Assembly (NCBI GenBank): GCA_043228905.1 | Contig: JBHGNT010000010.1 | Span: 6,882,001 to 6,946,000, forward strand | Source: Azolla caroliniana | Taxonomy: Eukaryota; Polypodiophyta | DNA: 64,000 bases | Direction: 5' to 3' | In this document: positions 42,084 through 52,600 of the stretch, in pieces | Numbering within the stretch: the stretch's first letter is position 1 | Layout of the letters: each line of letters opens with the position of its first letter | Translations under genes and position numbers: made by a program | The notes under the pieces: model-generated | Told to the model about the DNA's origin: nothing | Seen by the model: the letters and a program-made list of their open reading frames with translations, nothing else | Databases searched by the model: none

Positions 42084-42175
42084 GTTCTTCTTCTTCTTCT
42101 TCTTCTTCCTTCCTTCCTTCCTTCCATCGTTTTTCTGCCCCCTGCCCACGCACAGATCTCTCTCTCTCTCTCTCT
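42084..42175. repeat. TTC, CCTT and CT repeats in MKP1 leader
   Basis: Pyrimidine-rich simple repeats: (TTC)n at about 42085-42105, (CCTT)n to about 42124, and (CT)n at about 42157-42174. Such stretches are common in plant 5' leaders near transcription starts. Confidence 0.7.
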
Positions 42176-42270
42176 ACAGATTTAACAATTTAGCATAAAA
42201 AGCTAGGAGTGGTCAGAGAGCTTCATCCCGCCATATCCCAAATCACTCCCTCTGTAGCTAATCGTTGCAC

Positions 42271-42300
42271 ATGGCTCTCCATCCCTCAGATCTAACCTAA
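42271..42300 (+). other. Upstream ORF 2 in MKP1 leader (9 codons)
   Basis: ATG GCT...ACC TAA, ending 38 bases before the main ATG at 42339. Short distance and an acceptable start context (CACATGG) make reduced or reinitiated translation of MKP1 possible; not shown. Confidence 0.5.
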
Positions 42301-42338
42301 CAGTAGTAACCCTCGCCTCCCACCTTACCTTCCAAGCT

Positions 42339-45229
42339 ATGGCGGGACAAGGAATCGATGCAGCAGACTCCCCTTCATCCACCAAAGACGTGGATTATCC
42401 AACCAATCGCAAACCCTACTTAAGGTCTGCCACATGGAGCACTAGATCTGCCCCACCAAGCCCAAGAACAAACAACCAAGCTTCCATTACCGCCACTGTA
42501 CCTCCCTCCATACCCCCTCTTCCTACGTTAGAAAGACAAGCTAGTAGTAAAGCTCGAGCCTCGCTTCCTCCTCTTCAACCTCTCACAGTAGCCAGACGAA
42601 GCCTCGAGCACTGGCCGACGGCCGCATCTGATGACTTGTCGATCACTGATTGGTCCACTCCTTCCACACCCGGACGCCGCCGCGTCAAAACAGGCCCTGA
42701 CATCAAGATTGACCTCACCTCGGTTCAAAGAGGTGGCCTTGAACCAAGTGAAATTCAACTGAAGCGTGACAAGTTTGCATTCTTCGATAAAGAATGCTCT
42801 CGTGTTTCGGAATCTCATATATACCTTGGGAGCGATGCGGTAGCGAAGAATCGGGAAACCCTAAAAGCAAATGGGATCACTCATGTCCTCAACTGTGTTG
42901 GGTTTGTTTGCCCTGAATACTTCAAGAAGGATTTTGTATACAAGACCCTTTGGCTTCAAGATAGCCCAGGTGAGGATATCACTAGTTTGCTTTATGATGT
43001 TTTTGATTATTTTGAAGAGGTTAGAGAGCAAGGTGGACGGGTGTTTGTTCATTGTTGCCAAGGTGTGTCTCGATCCACTTCCCTTGTGATCGCCTATATG
43101 ATGTGGCGTGATCGCCTTAGCTTTGAAGATGCCTTCCAAGATGTGAAAGCATCGAGAGGCGTCACAAACCCTAATATGGGTTTTGCTTGCCAACTTCTCC
43201 AGTGCCAAAAGAGGGTTCATGCGGCACCGATGAGCCCAAATTCGATCCTTAGAATGTATAGACTAGCTCCTCATTCACCCTATGATCCTTTGCATCTGGT
43301 GCCAAAAATGGTCAACAATCCTGGTCCTGGGGCATTGGATTCAAGAGGTGCGTTCGTGATACATGTGCCGCTTGCAATTTATGTATGGATTGGTATCCAT
43401 TGTGACCCGAAAATCTCCCGAGCGGCGCGAATGGCCGCTGAGCAGGTGATACGATACGAGAGAGTTCGTGGTGGCCCTCCGGTTATGGTAAATGAAGCAA
43501 GTGAAAGCTCGGAGTTCTGGGATGCTCTAAGCAAGTATGCCAATGATAATAATCAGGTACAGGATGTAGAAAATTTGGATGCGTCAGGTGCGAATGATAA
43601 GAAAGGGGGCAGTGTAGCCAGCCACGTTGGAATTGGTGAGAGGCTTGTGGGCGAGTATAGTGCGGATTTTGAGCTGTTTCAAAGAGCGAAGCAAGGGGGT
43701 GTGGTACCTCCAGTGCCATCTACAGGGCTTGGCGTAGCAGCCCCTCCCACCCGGATTCCGGCGAGAGAAGATGGGTGGTGTAGATTGAGGCAGAAGTTTC
43801 TCTCTGGGGAGCTTTTCCCCCCCAAGGAGAGTTCGATATCAACTGAGAAATCAGAAACAAATTCAGCATCACCGAATCCATCGTTGGATTCGTGTTCACC
43901 CAATTTTTCTTCACCTTTTTCCTCATCCTCATCCTCAGATAATGCAGCTTCTTGTGATTCGCCCTTTGCATCGCCACTTTCACACTTGAGTATCTCATCA
44001 CCGAACATGCCAATGTTCTATACCCCACACCCTTTCGATGCCGATGCTCTATCAGGCTTTACTTCCCCTAAAGGTGGTTGGGACCAAGGGGTGATATTTC
44101 CCTCAAATAGAGGGACTCCTCCGCCCACGTTGAATTCTAAAATCCCATCGATTTTACTAGCACGGCGAAGAGGTGATAATGCATCACATTCTCATGGAGT
44201 TGAAGACGTTCCTTCATCGGCATCTACTGATTCGGTAATCATTAATGACGCAAGTGGACATTCCGACTCTAGATTCGATGAGGGTAATAATCAGATGGTA
44301 TCAAAGGAATGCTTTGATGAAACTATGGATCACGAAAAGAATGGGCCCGAGTTTAATTTTGTATCTTCTTCAAGAAGCCCTTTGGCGGCTATACCAGAAT
44401 TGGGGCATCCTGCATTATATTCCTGGCCCCAAGTTGAAAGGATAGATATGTTTGATGTTGGTGACCTTGATGCCAAGGCTGTATTTGTGCTAGTAGCGTC
44501 TCAACAGACGGAAGAATATGTTGTTTATGTGTGGGTGGGAAGAGAATGTAATCAGCAAAAGGAGAATGACGAGATGTATTGGCAGTCGATCGCTCAAGGA
44601 TTTCTTCACGATCTCAAATGTGGTGCACGTGTCCTTACCCGGGTCTGTATTTCATTCTTAATTATTTGTAGGGTTGCACACTGGTGACTGCATTCTTCAC
44701 CTAATCAATGCTAGCAATTCATTAAAATCATTGAGTAACATCAATGTATTAATTGCTCAATTTTTGCTAGGATCGAACTCTCTCGATTGCATAGTTGACC
44801 TGCATAAACATGATTGATTAGTCGAGAACTTATAGTAACATCGATGTGTTAAGTAATCAACTATCATAGTTACATCTTAACCGAATAACATGAATAAACG
44901 TAATGATGATGTGTTGAGTGTTGGATTAGTGTCAGGATCACTCTTGTGATTACAGCCCAAATATAATAAACATGATCAAAACACATACCAAACATCGAGA
45001 TGCATTGAGTGCTCAATGTTCGTAGAATGGCACTATCTATCCTAATTATATATTTAGCTTAATAAAGATGGTTTTGTAATTAAAACAGTTTGTATCTTGG
45101 ATGTGTGCATGTTATGTGGCTCATGAAGAGATAATTTCTTCTTTATTCTGACATAATTTTGCTCATGGGCAGGTGGTGAAACAAGGGAATGAACCTGAGG
45201 AGTTTTGGGATAATTTCAATCATAGTTGA
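42339..45229 (+). CDS. MKP1: MAP kinase phosphatase 1-like dual-specificity phosphatase, two exons
   Basis: Exon 1 42339-44642, intron 44643-45172 (GT...AG, phase 0), exon 2 45173-45229, giving 786 aa, close to the 784 aa of Arabidopsis MKP1 as I recall it. Residues about 150-290 form the dual-specificity phosphatase domain, with general-acid region LQDSPGED and catalytic HCCQGVSRS (Cys239, Arg245). A gelsolin-like domain follows (about 300-395, FVIHVPLAIYVWIGIHCDPK), a Ser-rich region (about 500-560), and a second gelsolin-like segment near the end (VFVLVASQQTEEYVVYVWVG). The Ser/Pro-rich N-terminus has SP/TP sites that MAP kinases could phosphorylate. The family dephosphorylates Thr and Tyr of stress MAP kinases such as MPK3/MPK6. 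The only intact host protein gene seen here; all key residues are present. Confidence 0.93.
44643..45172 (+). other. MKP1 intron
   Basis: Donor CGG|GTCTGT, acceptor GGGCAG|GTGG; AT-rich, 530 bp. Reading through the donor would stop after about 14 codons, whereas splicing gives an 18-codon last exon (VVKQGNEPEEFWDNFNHS). Confidence 0.8.
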
Positions 45230-47271
45230 TGACAAAGTTGGGAATGAAACCATTTGATGGAGCAAAAGAAGATGATATCTGATCTTTCAATCAACTTGGG
45301 TTGGTGATTATGACCAAATTACACTTTCATACTCGTAACGACATTGGAAAGATGTATTTTAATCTTGTGATACAACTTGGAATCGATGATGATGACAACC
45401 AACACTTTTTATCTGGGATACAGGGCTGAAGCTGATTAATGCGAAGATTAAGATGGCTTTTGCTGAAATTATATGTCCGAATTTATAGCTCACACCTTTG
45501 TTAAAATCTTCTCTTATCAAGAAGCTTTTATAAGGAGTCGAAAACCATGTTTTGAACTTGCCAGATGTTATGAGAAGATTGCAATGGTGTATTTCGGGGG
45601 GGTTTGAATGAGAACCTCTTTTTGACACCATAGATGAAATCATGACAGATTATGTCCTCCACTATGCACCTTTTGTAGATTATCTTTCCTTGTATATCAG
45701 AGACAAAATAAACTCTTTAGGATTTGAGATGCATCTCAAGATGGATGGACATACAACAATGATATGAATCTATATACCTTATTTGATATGCTACATGATT
45801 GAAGCCATCTTTGTAAGGCAAGATGTTATGCCTTCGGTGGTGAGTGCCACACAACATTGAAATTTAAGATATAATTATAACACAAATAGTATGGTAATGT
45901 TTGCTATAAAGCTTGTAAATCAGAATTATAGGTTGAAGTCTGGATACATTGTTTATGTATTTACCTTAAAGGCTTAATAACTGCAAACCTAATACCTCCT
46001 GATTTGTACAACCATATTCATGATTTGTACAACAAGTGTTTCAAGGATTGGTCATAGATGAAAATGATGAAATTTGAAATGCAATAGAATTAAGACTTTG
46101 ATGATATGGTACATTTGCTGAGGATTTTGTTGAAATCAGCACCTCTAGTTAGAACAAATTGAAGTTATTTGAGATTTAAGTGTGATTTAAAAGATGGGAA
46201 GAGCAATCTTATGGCTATAGAACAAATTAGGTGACAATAGTAGCAAGAATGGATTGACCCAGGGAGGATAATTGGATTGAAATGTCAACATATGTGGAGC
46301 AAATAGTTTGTGGAAAATATTAGTTGACAAAAGTAGAATGAATGGATTAACCCACTAAGGATAATTGTATTGGAAGGTCGAACCATGGAGCGGAACGGTT
46401 GAAGTTGCCATGGAAAAGAGGAGAAAGTACATAAGGTTTGAGCCAAATCTAGAGAAAGTTGACACCAAATGTGTTAAAATGAAATTTGTATCAAGCTTTT
46501 TAGTCAAGACCCATGAGTTAATTTGGCCACTAAAGAAGAAGAAATAAGATGAAATTCGAGGATTAGAAAGTTAATATTGTTCAATTTTTATGTTCCACTA
46601 CCCTAGATGTGCCGTTTTGTTTAGTAAAGTATGTGACATACTTAAGTTTCAATTTAATGCATATTCTCATCTACTGTCATTTTGATTAGTGCATATGCAC
46701 AAATGGAAAGCAACTCTTTTGTTGGATCGATATTCTCTGTTTCTTTAAGGTATATGATATCTTGTTCAAGCTTCCATAAATTGCATGCTCTCTTGTTCCT
46801 TATCTAATTCATAAATGTATGTATTCTCATTTGAGTGTTCCTTATGTAAACGAACGTGAACGTGTGCTCCGAATGAAGTTGATCTTCTTTCTCAAACATG
46901 TTTGTTATATCTTATGGTGAGGTGTACACTTGCTATATGATCTCTTAGATGTAATAGGACAACAAGACCTTTCTTTTTTAATGAAGTTTCTCCTCTTTCT
47001 CAAAAAAAATTGGCTCTTTACAACAATGGTGGTGTGCTCTCTCACAAAAGCGGGATGGTAATCATCCACTAGTCTTAGTCAGGAAAACGAGAACCATATC
47101 TTTTCTCGTAGACAATATCTATATCTCTCTATTTTTGTCAATCACTAACAAGTTACGCGTTACAACAATCATTAGCTCAAATATGCCAAAGGCAAAGGTC
47201 AAAGATGCCATTATAAAAATTGCTTAAAGGTATGAATAATTATAGATTAGGATGATTAGAGTTATCAACTT
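45230..47271. other. MKP1 3' UTR and intergenic DNA
   Basis: No further coding exon found. An AATAAA near 45707 is a possible polyadenylation signal. The rest is AT-rich without recognised features. Confidence 0.5.
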
Positions 47272-47345
47272 GACCGCGTAGCGCAGTGGATTAGCGCGTT
47301 GGACTTCGGATCCAAAGGTCGTGGGTTCGAATCCCATCGTGGTCG
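47272..47345 (+). tRNA. trnR-UCG: tRNA-Arg (anticodon TCG)
   Basis: 74-nt gene with no intron. Acceptor GACCGCG pairs with CGTGGTC, discriminator G. D-arm GCGC...GCGC, anticodon stem TTGGA/TCCAA with loop CTTCGGA (TCG), T-arm GTGGG TTCGAAT CCCAT. Box B GGTTCGAATCC is canonical. A TTTT terminator follows at about 47349. Decodes CGN arginine codons, mainly CGA. Its CCA-extended 3' end matches the primer sites of elements A and B. Confidence 0.97.
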
Positions 47346-48996
47346 GTATTTTACCATTATTACAATTGGTGATCTCCCAAGTAAAATCACTTTATCCTTT
47401 TTAACTTCACAAAGGGATTCTATTAATTAATACCCCCCCCCCCCCCCCCCAACTCCTTGTTGCTTATATTAAAATTGTATATGACATATCAATGTAAGCT
47501 CATTGTTTACCCTAATCCCTAAAAAGGCCAATGAAACTCTTCTTTGGTTGCCATTACTCCCCAAACTGTATCCTTGTTCGAAATTATGGAACAAATGTCT
47601 CTTTCTGAGAACCAAGAGTTTTCAACAAGGGAGTGCACCATGATTAGGGTTTCAATGAGCCACCTAGGTTACCTAACCTTTGGGCTTACACTTAACTCAT
47701 TATCTTTTGTGCACTCCATTATTTGATAAGAACGCAGTGGGAGCACGTAAGTTATTTGTTGATGGAACAAAATCCAACATAGAGGTTATTAGCTATCTAA
47801 TGTACTCATTGTCTTCGATCATATGCCACATAACTTGTGAAAGGCACAATATTTGAGGGTACTTGGATTTACTCAAAAGAATGTTGAAATTTCATAGAAT
47901 TGCTTGTGTACTCATATATATGTATGCTTGGGATTTGAACCCTTGCACTAGATTTACTCAAAAGAATGTTGAAATTTCACAAAATTGATTGTATATTCTT
48001 ATGTTTATGCTTGGGATTTGGACCATTGCACCGACGACATGAATCCAAGTTGCATATGCCTTTGAATAATTGTTTATGAGTTCGTGTAACAGAAATTGGT
48101 TTGTGAATGATTTAAGTTTGACCAAGATTTTCCAATCATTGCATTGATGATGTGAAAGCCAAGTTGAAATGTGGGTTTGAACCTTTGATCTTCGAGAGCC
48201 AAGATATTTCTTGAATTAGAGGGTTTTCAGTTTGTTGTTGGCATTAGAGTTAAAAAGAAAAAACACAATAGAGGAGTGCATAGAAACCCTAACCAAACAA
48301 TATCTTGTGGGTTTGGTTTCTAGATAGAATCTCGAAACATGTTGTTATTTGTTTTCTAATGTTGATAGGTTGAAAAATGCAAGAGCATCACTTGGCAATG
48401 GAGCCATATTGTGGTTGTCATATAAACAATCTATTGTGGCATTGAATTGCACAAGTGTTGAGTACCAAAGCTTTGTATGACATCCCTAATGATTAATAAG
48501 AGCCATGGAAACAAAAAAAACAAGTGAACATACATCAATCAAATGATGGGAATGATATATGGAGGGAGCTTAATAAAGTAGATGGGAACGCATCAATCAA
48601 ATTATATGAAGAGAACAAACGAGATTCTAGCTATGATATTAGTTGAAGTTGTATCTATTAATTAGTTTGCATTGTTTGAAGTTTCAAATAAAGTCCATCC
48701 TCCCTTTATGCTATGTCAAAATGGTTGTGAATGAATTTCAATTTTATTTAATTTTTTTGAATGAATGTCTTTTTTACTTAGGTTATGAATGCCTTTCTAT
48801 TTTTCTTATTATCAATAGTCATAGAGATAATCATGCTCAACAAGTCAATTGTTATAGCGTATGCATTGCCTCAAATTGAAGTTAAAAAGAACTTTTATGC
48901 TTTAAGTGCATATCATCACTGTAGAATGGTTATAAAAGAGTTTATATTTTCGTCGCAATTATGAATGTTCCAATTTTCCTCATTATTTGTAGTTAT
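47346..48996. other. AT-rich intergenic DNA with an 85-bp tandem duplication
   Basis: No gene seen. GATTTACTCAAAAGAATGTT starts at 47866 and again at 47951, giving two diverged 85-bp units that share GCTTGGGATTTG near their ends. Confidence 0.7.
47433..47450. repeat. C18 homopolymer
   Basis: Uninterrupted run of about 18 C; length may be affected by sequencing. Confidence 0.9.
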
Positions 48997-49666
48997 TGTT
49001 GGGATTACGGTCCCTCCGGATGGGATGTCCGGAGATGAATGACGGCAAGCCCGGAGACCGTTACGGAGCCGGATGATGAAGAGTACCCGGCTACGGAGCC
49101 GGATGATGAAGACCCCGGCTACGGAGCCGGATGATGAAGACCCCGGCTACGGAGCCGGATGATGAAGACCCCGGCTACGGAGCCGGATGATGTATGTACC
49201 CGGAGCGAGATCCGGATGCGGGGACATATTTGTGAATATGTTTGCCAAGAGCCCTTGAGGTTATATTTGTAAATAGCCCGAAAGTCATATGCGTATAAAT
49301 ATGACTTAGGGCAAACAGTTTTACTGTTGTTGCTCATTTTTCCCATGCGAAGTGAGAGCAGCCGAGAGAGAGAGAGAGATAGAGCGCGAGAGAGACGAAG
49401 AGGTAGACGCCTCTGTGTACTTCCGCCGCCTGTGGCGAGGACAGCGAGCTCAAGGTCGTTGCCTTGCAGCTCGCCATTGTATATTTCTCTGTGCATAGTT
49501 TGGTTCGGAGTCTCGCACTCCCGTGGTTTTTTCCCGTATAGGGTTTTCCACGTTAATCCCTGTGTATCGCGTCTTTCTCTGTATTTCCTATTTTCTGCTA
49601 CATTGATCCGCGATTAATCGGCTGTGGCCGAGAGAAGAAGGTGAATCCAAGCGGTGATTCCCAACA
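48997..49666 (+). repeat. Element E 5' LTR (670 bp)
   Basis: TGTTGGG...CCCAACA, a 7-bp terminal inverted repeat. TATAAATA at 49294-49301. GA-rich stretch near 49365-49395 downstream of the box. Confidence 0.97.
49062..49203 (+). repeat. Five 28-bp tandem repeats in U3 of element E
   Basis: Units begin TACGGAGCCGGATGATG; the first is 30 bp, three are 28 bp, the last diverges after GATGATG. They lie about 90-230 bp before the TATA box. The same array is at 53848-53989 in the 3' LTR. Position is that of the tandem enhancer boxes known from Tnt1; function here is inferred. Confidence 0.9.
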
Positions 49667-49669
49667 AAC

Positions 49670-49681
49670 TGGTATCAGAGC
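49670..49681 (+). promoter_or_regulatory. Element E primer binding site (initiator tRNA-Met)
   Basis: TGGTATCAGAGC, three bases after the LTR. Confidence 0.95.
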
Positions 49682-49695
49682 GACTGTTGCAGAAA

Positions 49696-52600
49696 ATGGA
49701 AGGCGGCGGCAGCGGGCAGCCGATGATGATGGTGCTGAATGCACAAAATTACGCCGACTGGAAGATCAAGATGGAGGATCTTCTGATTGTTCGGGACCTG
49801 TACGAACCGATTGACAGGTCGGAAATACCGAAAGGGGTACTTGAGTCGGAGTGGAAGCTCCTGAACCGGAAAGCCGTAGCGACGATCCGACAATATGTCG
49901 ACGTAAGCGTCCTACAACATGTGGCGAACGACACCAACGCATACGAAATGTGGAAGAAGCTGTCGGGCCTCTATGAGAGGAAGAATGCGTTGAACCGGAC
50001 CTCCCTGATGAGGAAGATAGTGAATCTCAAGTACCGGGACGGCGAGAGTATGGTGGAACACGTAAGCACGTTCATGGGATTCGTGAACCAGCTTGCGGCG
50101 ATCAAGTTCCCGTTGGAGGATGCAATGCAAGCCATCATCCTGATGTGTACATTGCCGGACAGCTGGGAGAACTTGGTGGTGACTCTCAGCACCTCCTGCA
50201 CGGAAGACAACTTGTCCCTACAAACGGTAAAGACAAGTATTTTGAACGAAGAAGCGCGTCGGAGAGACAAAGAACCGGCCTCCGACTCGAAGGCGCTGCT
50301 TACCGAATCGGAACGGGGAAGACACTGGAACCGGAGTCCGCAAAGACGGGAGAAGTCGGGGACCCGGTCGCAGTCAAGAGGAAGGCCCACGTGCTTCCAC
50401 TGTGGGAAGCCGGGGCACTTCCGGAAGAATTGTCGGCATTACCGAAAGGACAACGGAGCCGACGATACCGATTCGAAGAAGTCACCGGAGAGAAACGGTG
50501 CATACCGGGGAGCAACGGACCGGAGAGGTTCGGATCGGCGAGGGCAGGACCGGAAAGGAACAACGGCACTCGCGGCAAGTGAGGAAGAAATCATGCTCAT
50601 CACCGAAGAAGGTGAACTAAACATTGCCGGCGATGAGACGACCTGGGTGGTCGATTCCGGAGCATCGTTCCACCTGACCCCGGAGAGAAGATACTTCTCA
50701 TCCTACACAGCCGGTGAGCATGGCTGTGTTCGGATGGGAAATGAAGGTACGTGCCGGATTGCCGGCATAGGAGACGTGTGGTTAACAACCCCGACCGGAT
50801 GCAAAATGCTGCTGAAGGATGTCCGACACGTTCCGGAGGTTCGATTGAACCTGATTTCGGCCGGGAGGCTAGATGATGAAGGCTACACGGGTAGCATCCG
50901 GAACGGTGTCATGAAGTTCAGCAAGGGGAGCTTGATAGTGGCTCGGGCCCGGAAGGTCAACACACTGTACCTGATGAATGCCTGGTTATGTCCGGAAGAG
51001 CTGAATGTGGCAGCCGACACTGCCGGTGAGCTGTGGCACAAAAGACTGTGCCACATGAGTGAGAAGGGGATGAAGAGGCTTGCAGAAGACAACCTTATTC
51101 CAGTGAAGCATGTGCACCTGGAGAAGTGCACCGATTGCCTGGCCGGTAAGCAGAACCGAACCTCCTTCCACTCAAGGCCACCGACGAGACGTAACGCACC
51201 ATTGGAGTTGGTGCACACCGATGTGTGTCAGGTAGAAACGAAGTCACATGGCGGAGCCCAGTACTTCGTAACTTTCATAGATGATCATAGCCGAAGACTG
51301 TGGACGGCACCGATGAAGACAAAGGACCAAGTGTTGTCCGTCTTCAAAGAACTCCACGCGAGAGTGGAAAGGGAATCCGGCAAGAAGCTGAAAGCGATAC
51401 GAGCGGATAACGGAGGGGAATACCGGGGGCAGTTCCAGGAGTACTGTCGCTCGAAGGGAATCCGACTCGAGTTTACTGTGCCGAAGACGCCGGAACTGAA
51501 CGGGCTGGCCGAGAGGATGAACCGGACCATAATGGAGAGGGTCCGGAGTATGCTGGCGCATGCGAAATTACCCAAGGGGTTTTGGGCTGAGGCAATGTCG
51601 ACGGCGACATATGTGATAAACAGATCACCCTCAGTACCTTTGGACGGAGACACGCCGCAGAGAGTGTGGACCGGTAAGGAAGTATCCTACCGGCATCTGA
51701 AGGTGTTCGGGTGTCTCGCATACGTGCATGTGGCAAAGGACCGGAGAGGAAAGCTAGATCCAAAGACCCGGCCATGCATATTCCTCGGTTACGGCGACGA
51801 CGAGTTCGGCTACCGAGTATGGGACCCGGTCGACAAGAAGATATTCAGGAGTCGAGACATCATCTTCATGGAGGACAAGACACTCGCCGACTGGGAGTCG
51901 GAGAAGAAGATGAAGAGCTCCAAGTCGACCGGTGAGGATCAACTCTACGAGGAGCAGTCCCGACCGGCAAGGGACCGGTTAGCACTCGAGGACCCGGCCG
52001 AAGACGGTGAAGAAACAGAACCGGCCGAAGAAGATGAAAATGATACCGGAACCGGCCCCGATCCCGAAATGGATTCGGATGAAGAAGAAGAATCGGAAGA
52101 ACCGGTTACCGAAGCTCCCGAACGGAGATATCCTCTAAGAGAGAGGAGAGCCCCCCGGAGATTTCCGGAACCAGAGCACGTGCTGCTAACCGACGAGGGG
52201 GAGCCGGAGAGCTTTGAAGAAGCAAAGCATGACACCCAGAGCCGCAGGTGGTTGAGTGCCATGCAGGACGAGATGGATTCCCTGCATGAGAACCACACAT
52301 ATGAACTTGTGGAGTTGCCGAAAGGAAAGCGGGCACTTCGAAACAAGTGGGTGTTCAAGCTGAAACCGGGAGATGCCGGAAACCCCCCGAGATACAAAGC
52401 CAGGATCGTGGTGAAGGGGTTTCAGCAGAAGAAGGGCGTCGACTTCGACGAGATATTTGCCCCGGTAGTGAAGATGACCTCCATCCGGACGGTGCTGAGC
52501 ATAGCGGCAAGCATGGACCTCGAGGTAGAACAGATGGACGTGAAGACGGCATTCCTTCACGGTGACCTCGAAGAAGAGATCTACATGCAGCAACCGGAAG

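Noticed and set aside
45359-45643. Minus-strand 94-aa ORF after MKP1
   Set aside because: No motif; lies in the probable 3' UTR of MKP1 and has no conserved features.
49062-49203. CRISPR-like regular array of 28-bp units
   Set aside because: Units are directly adjacent with no spacers, lie inside both LTRs of a plant retrotransposon, and there are no cas genes; this is a U3 tandem repeat.
49654-49695. N-terminal extension of element E gag-pol
   Set aside because: Starts at GTG and overlaps the LTR end and the primer binding site; the first ATG is 49696.
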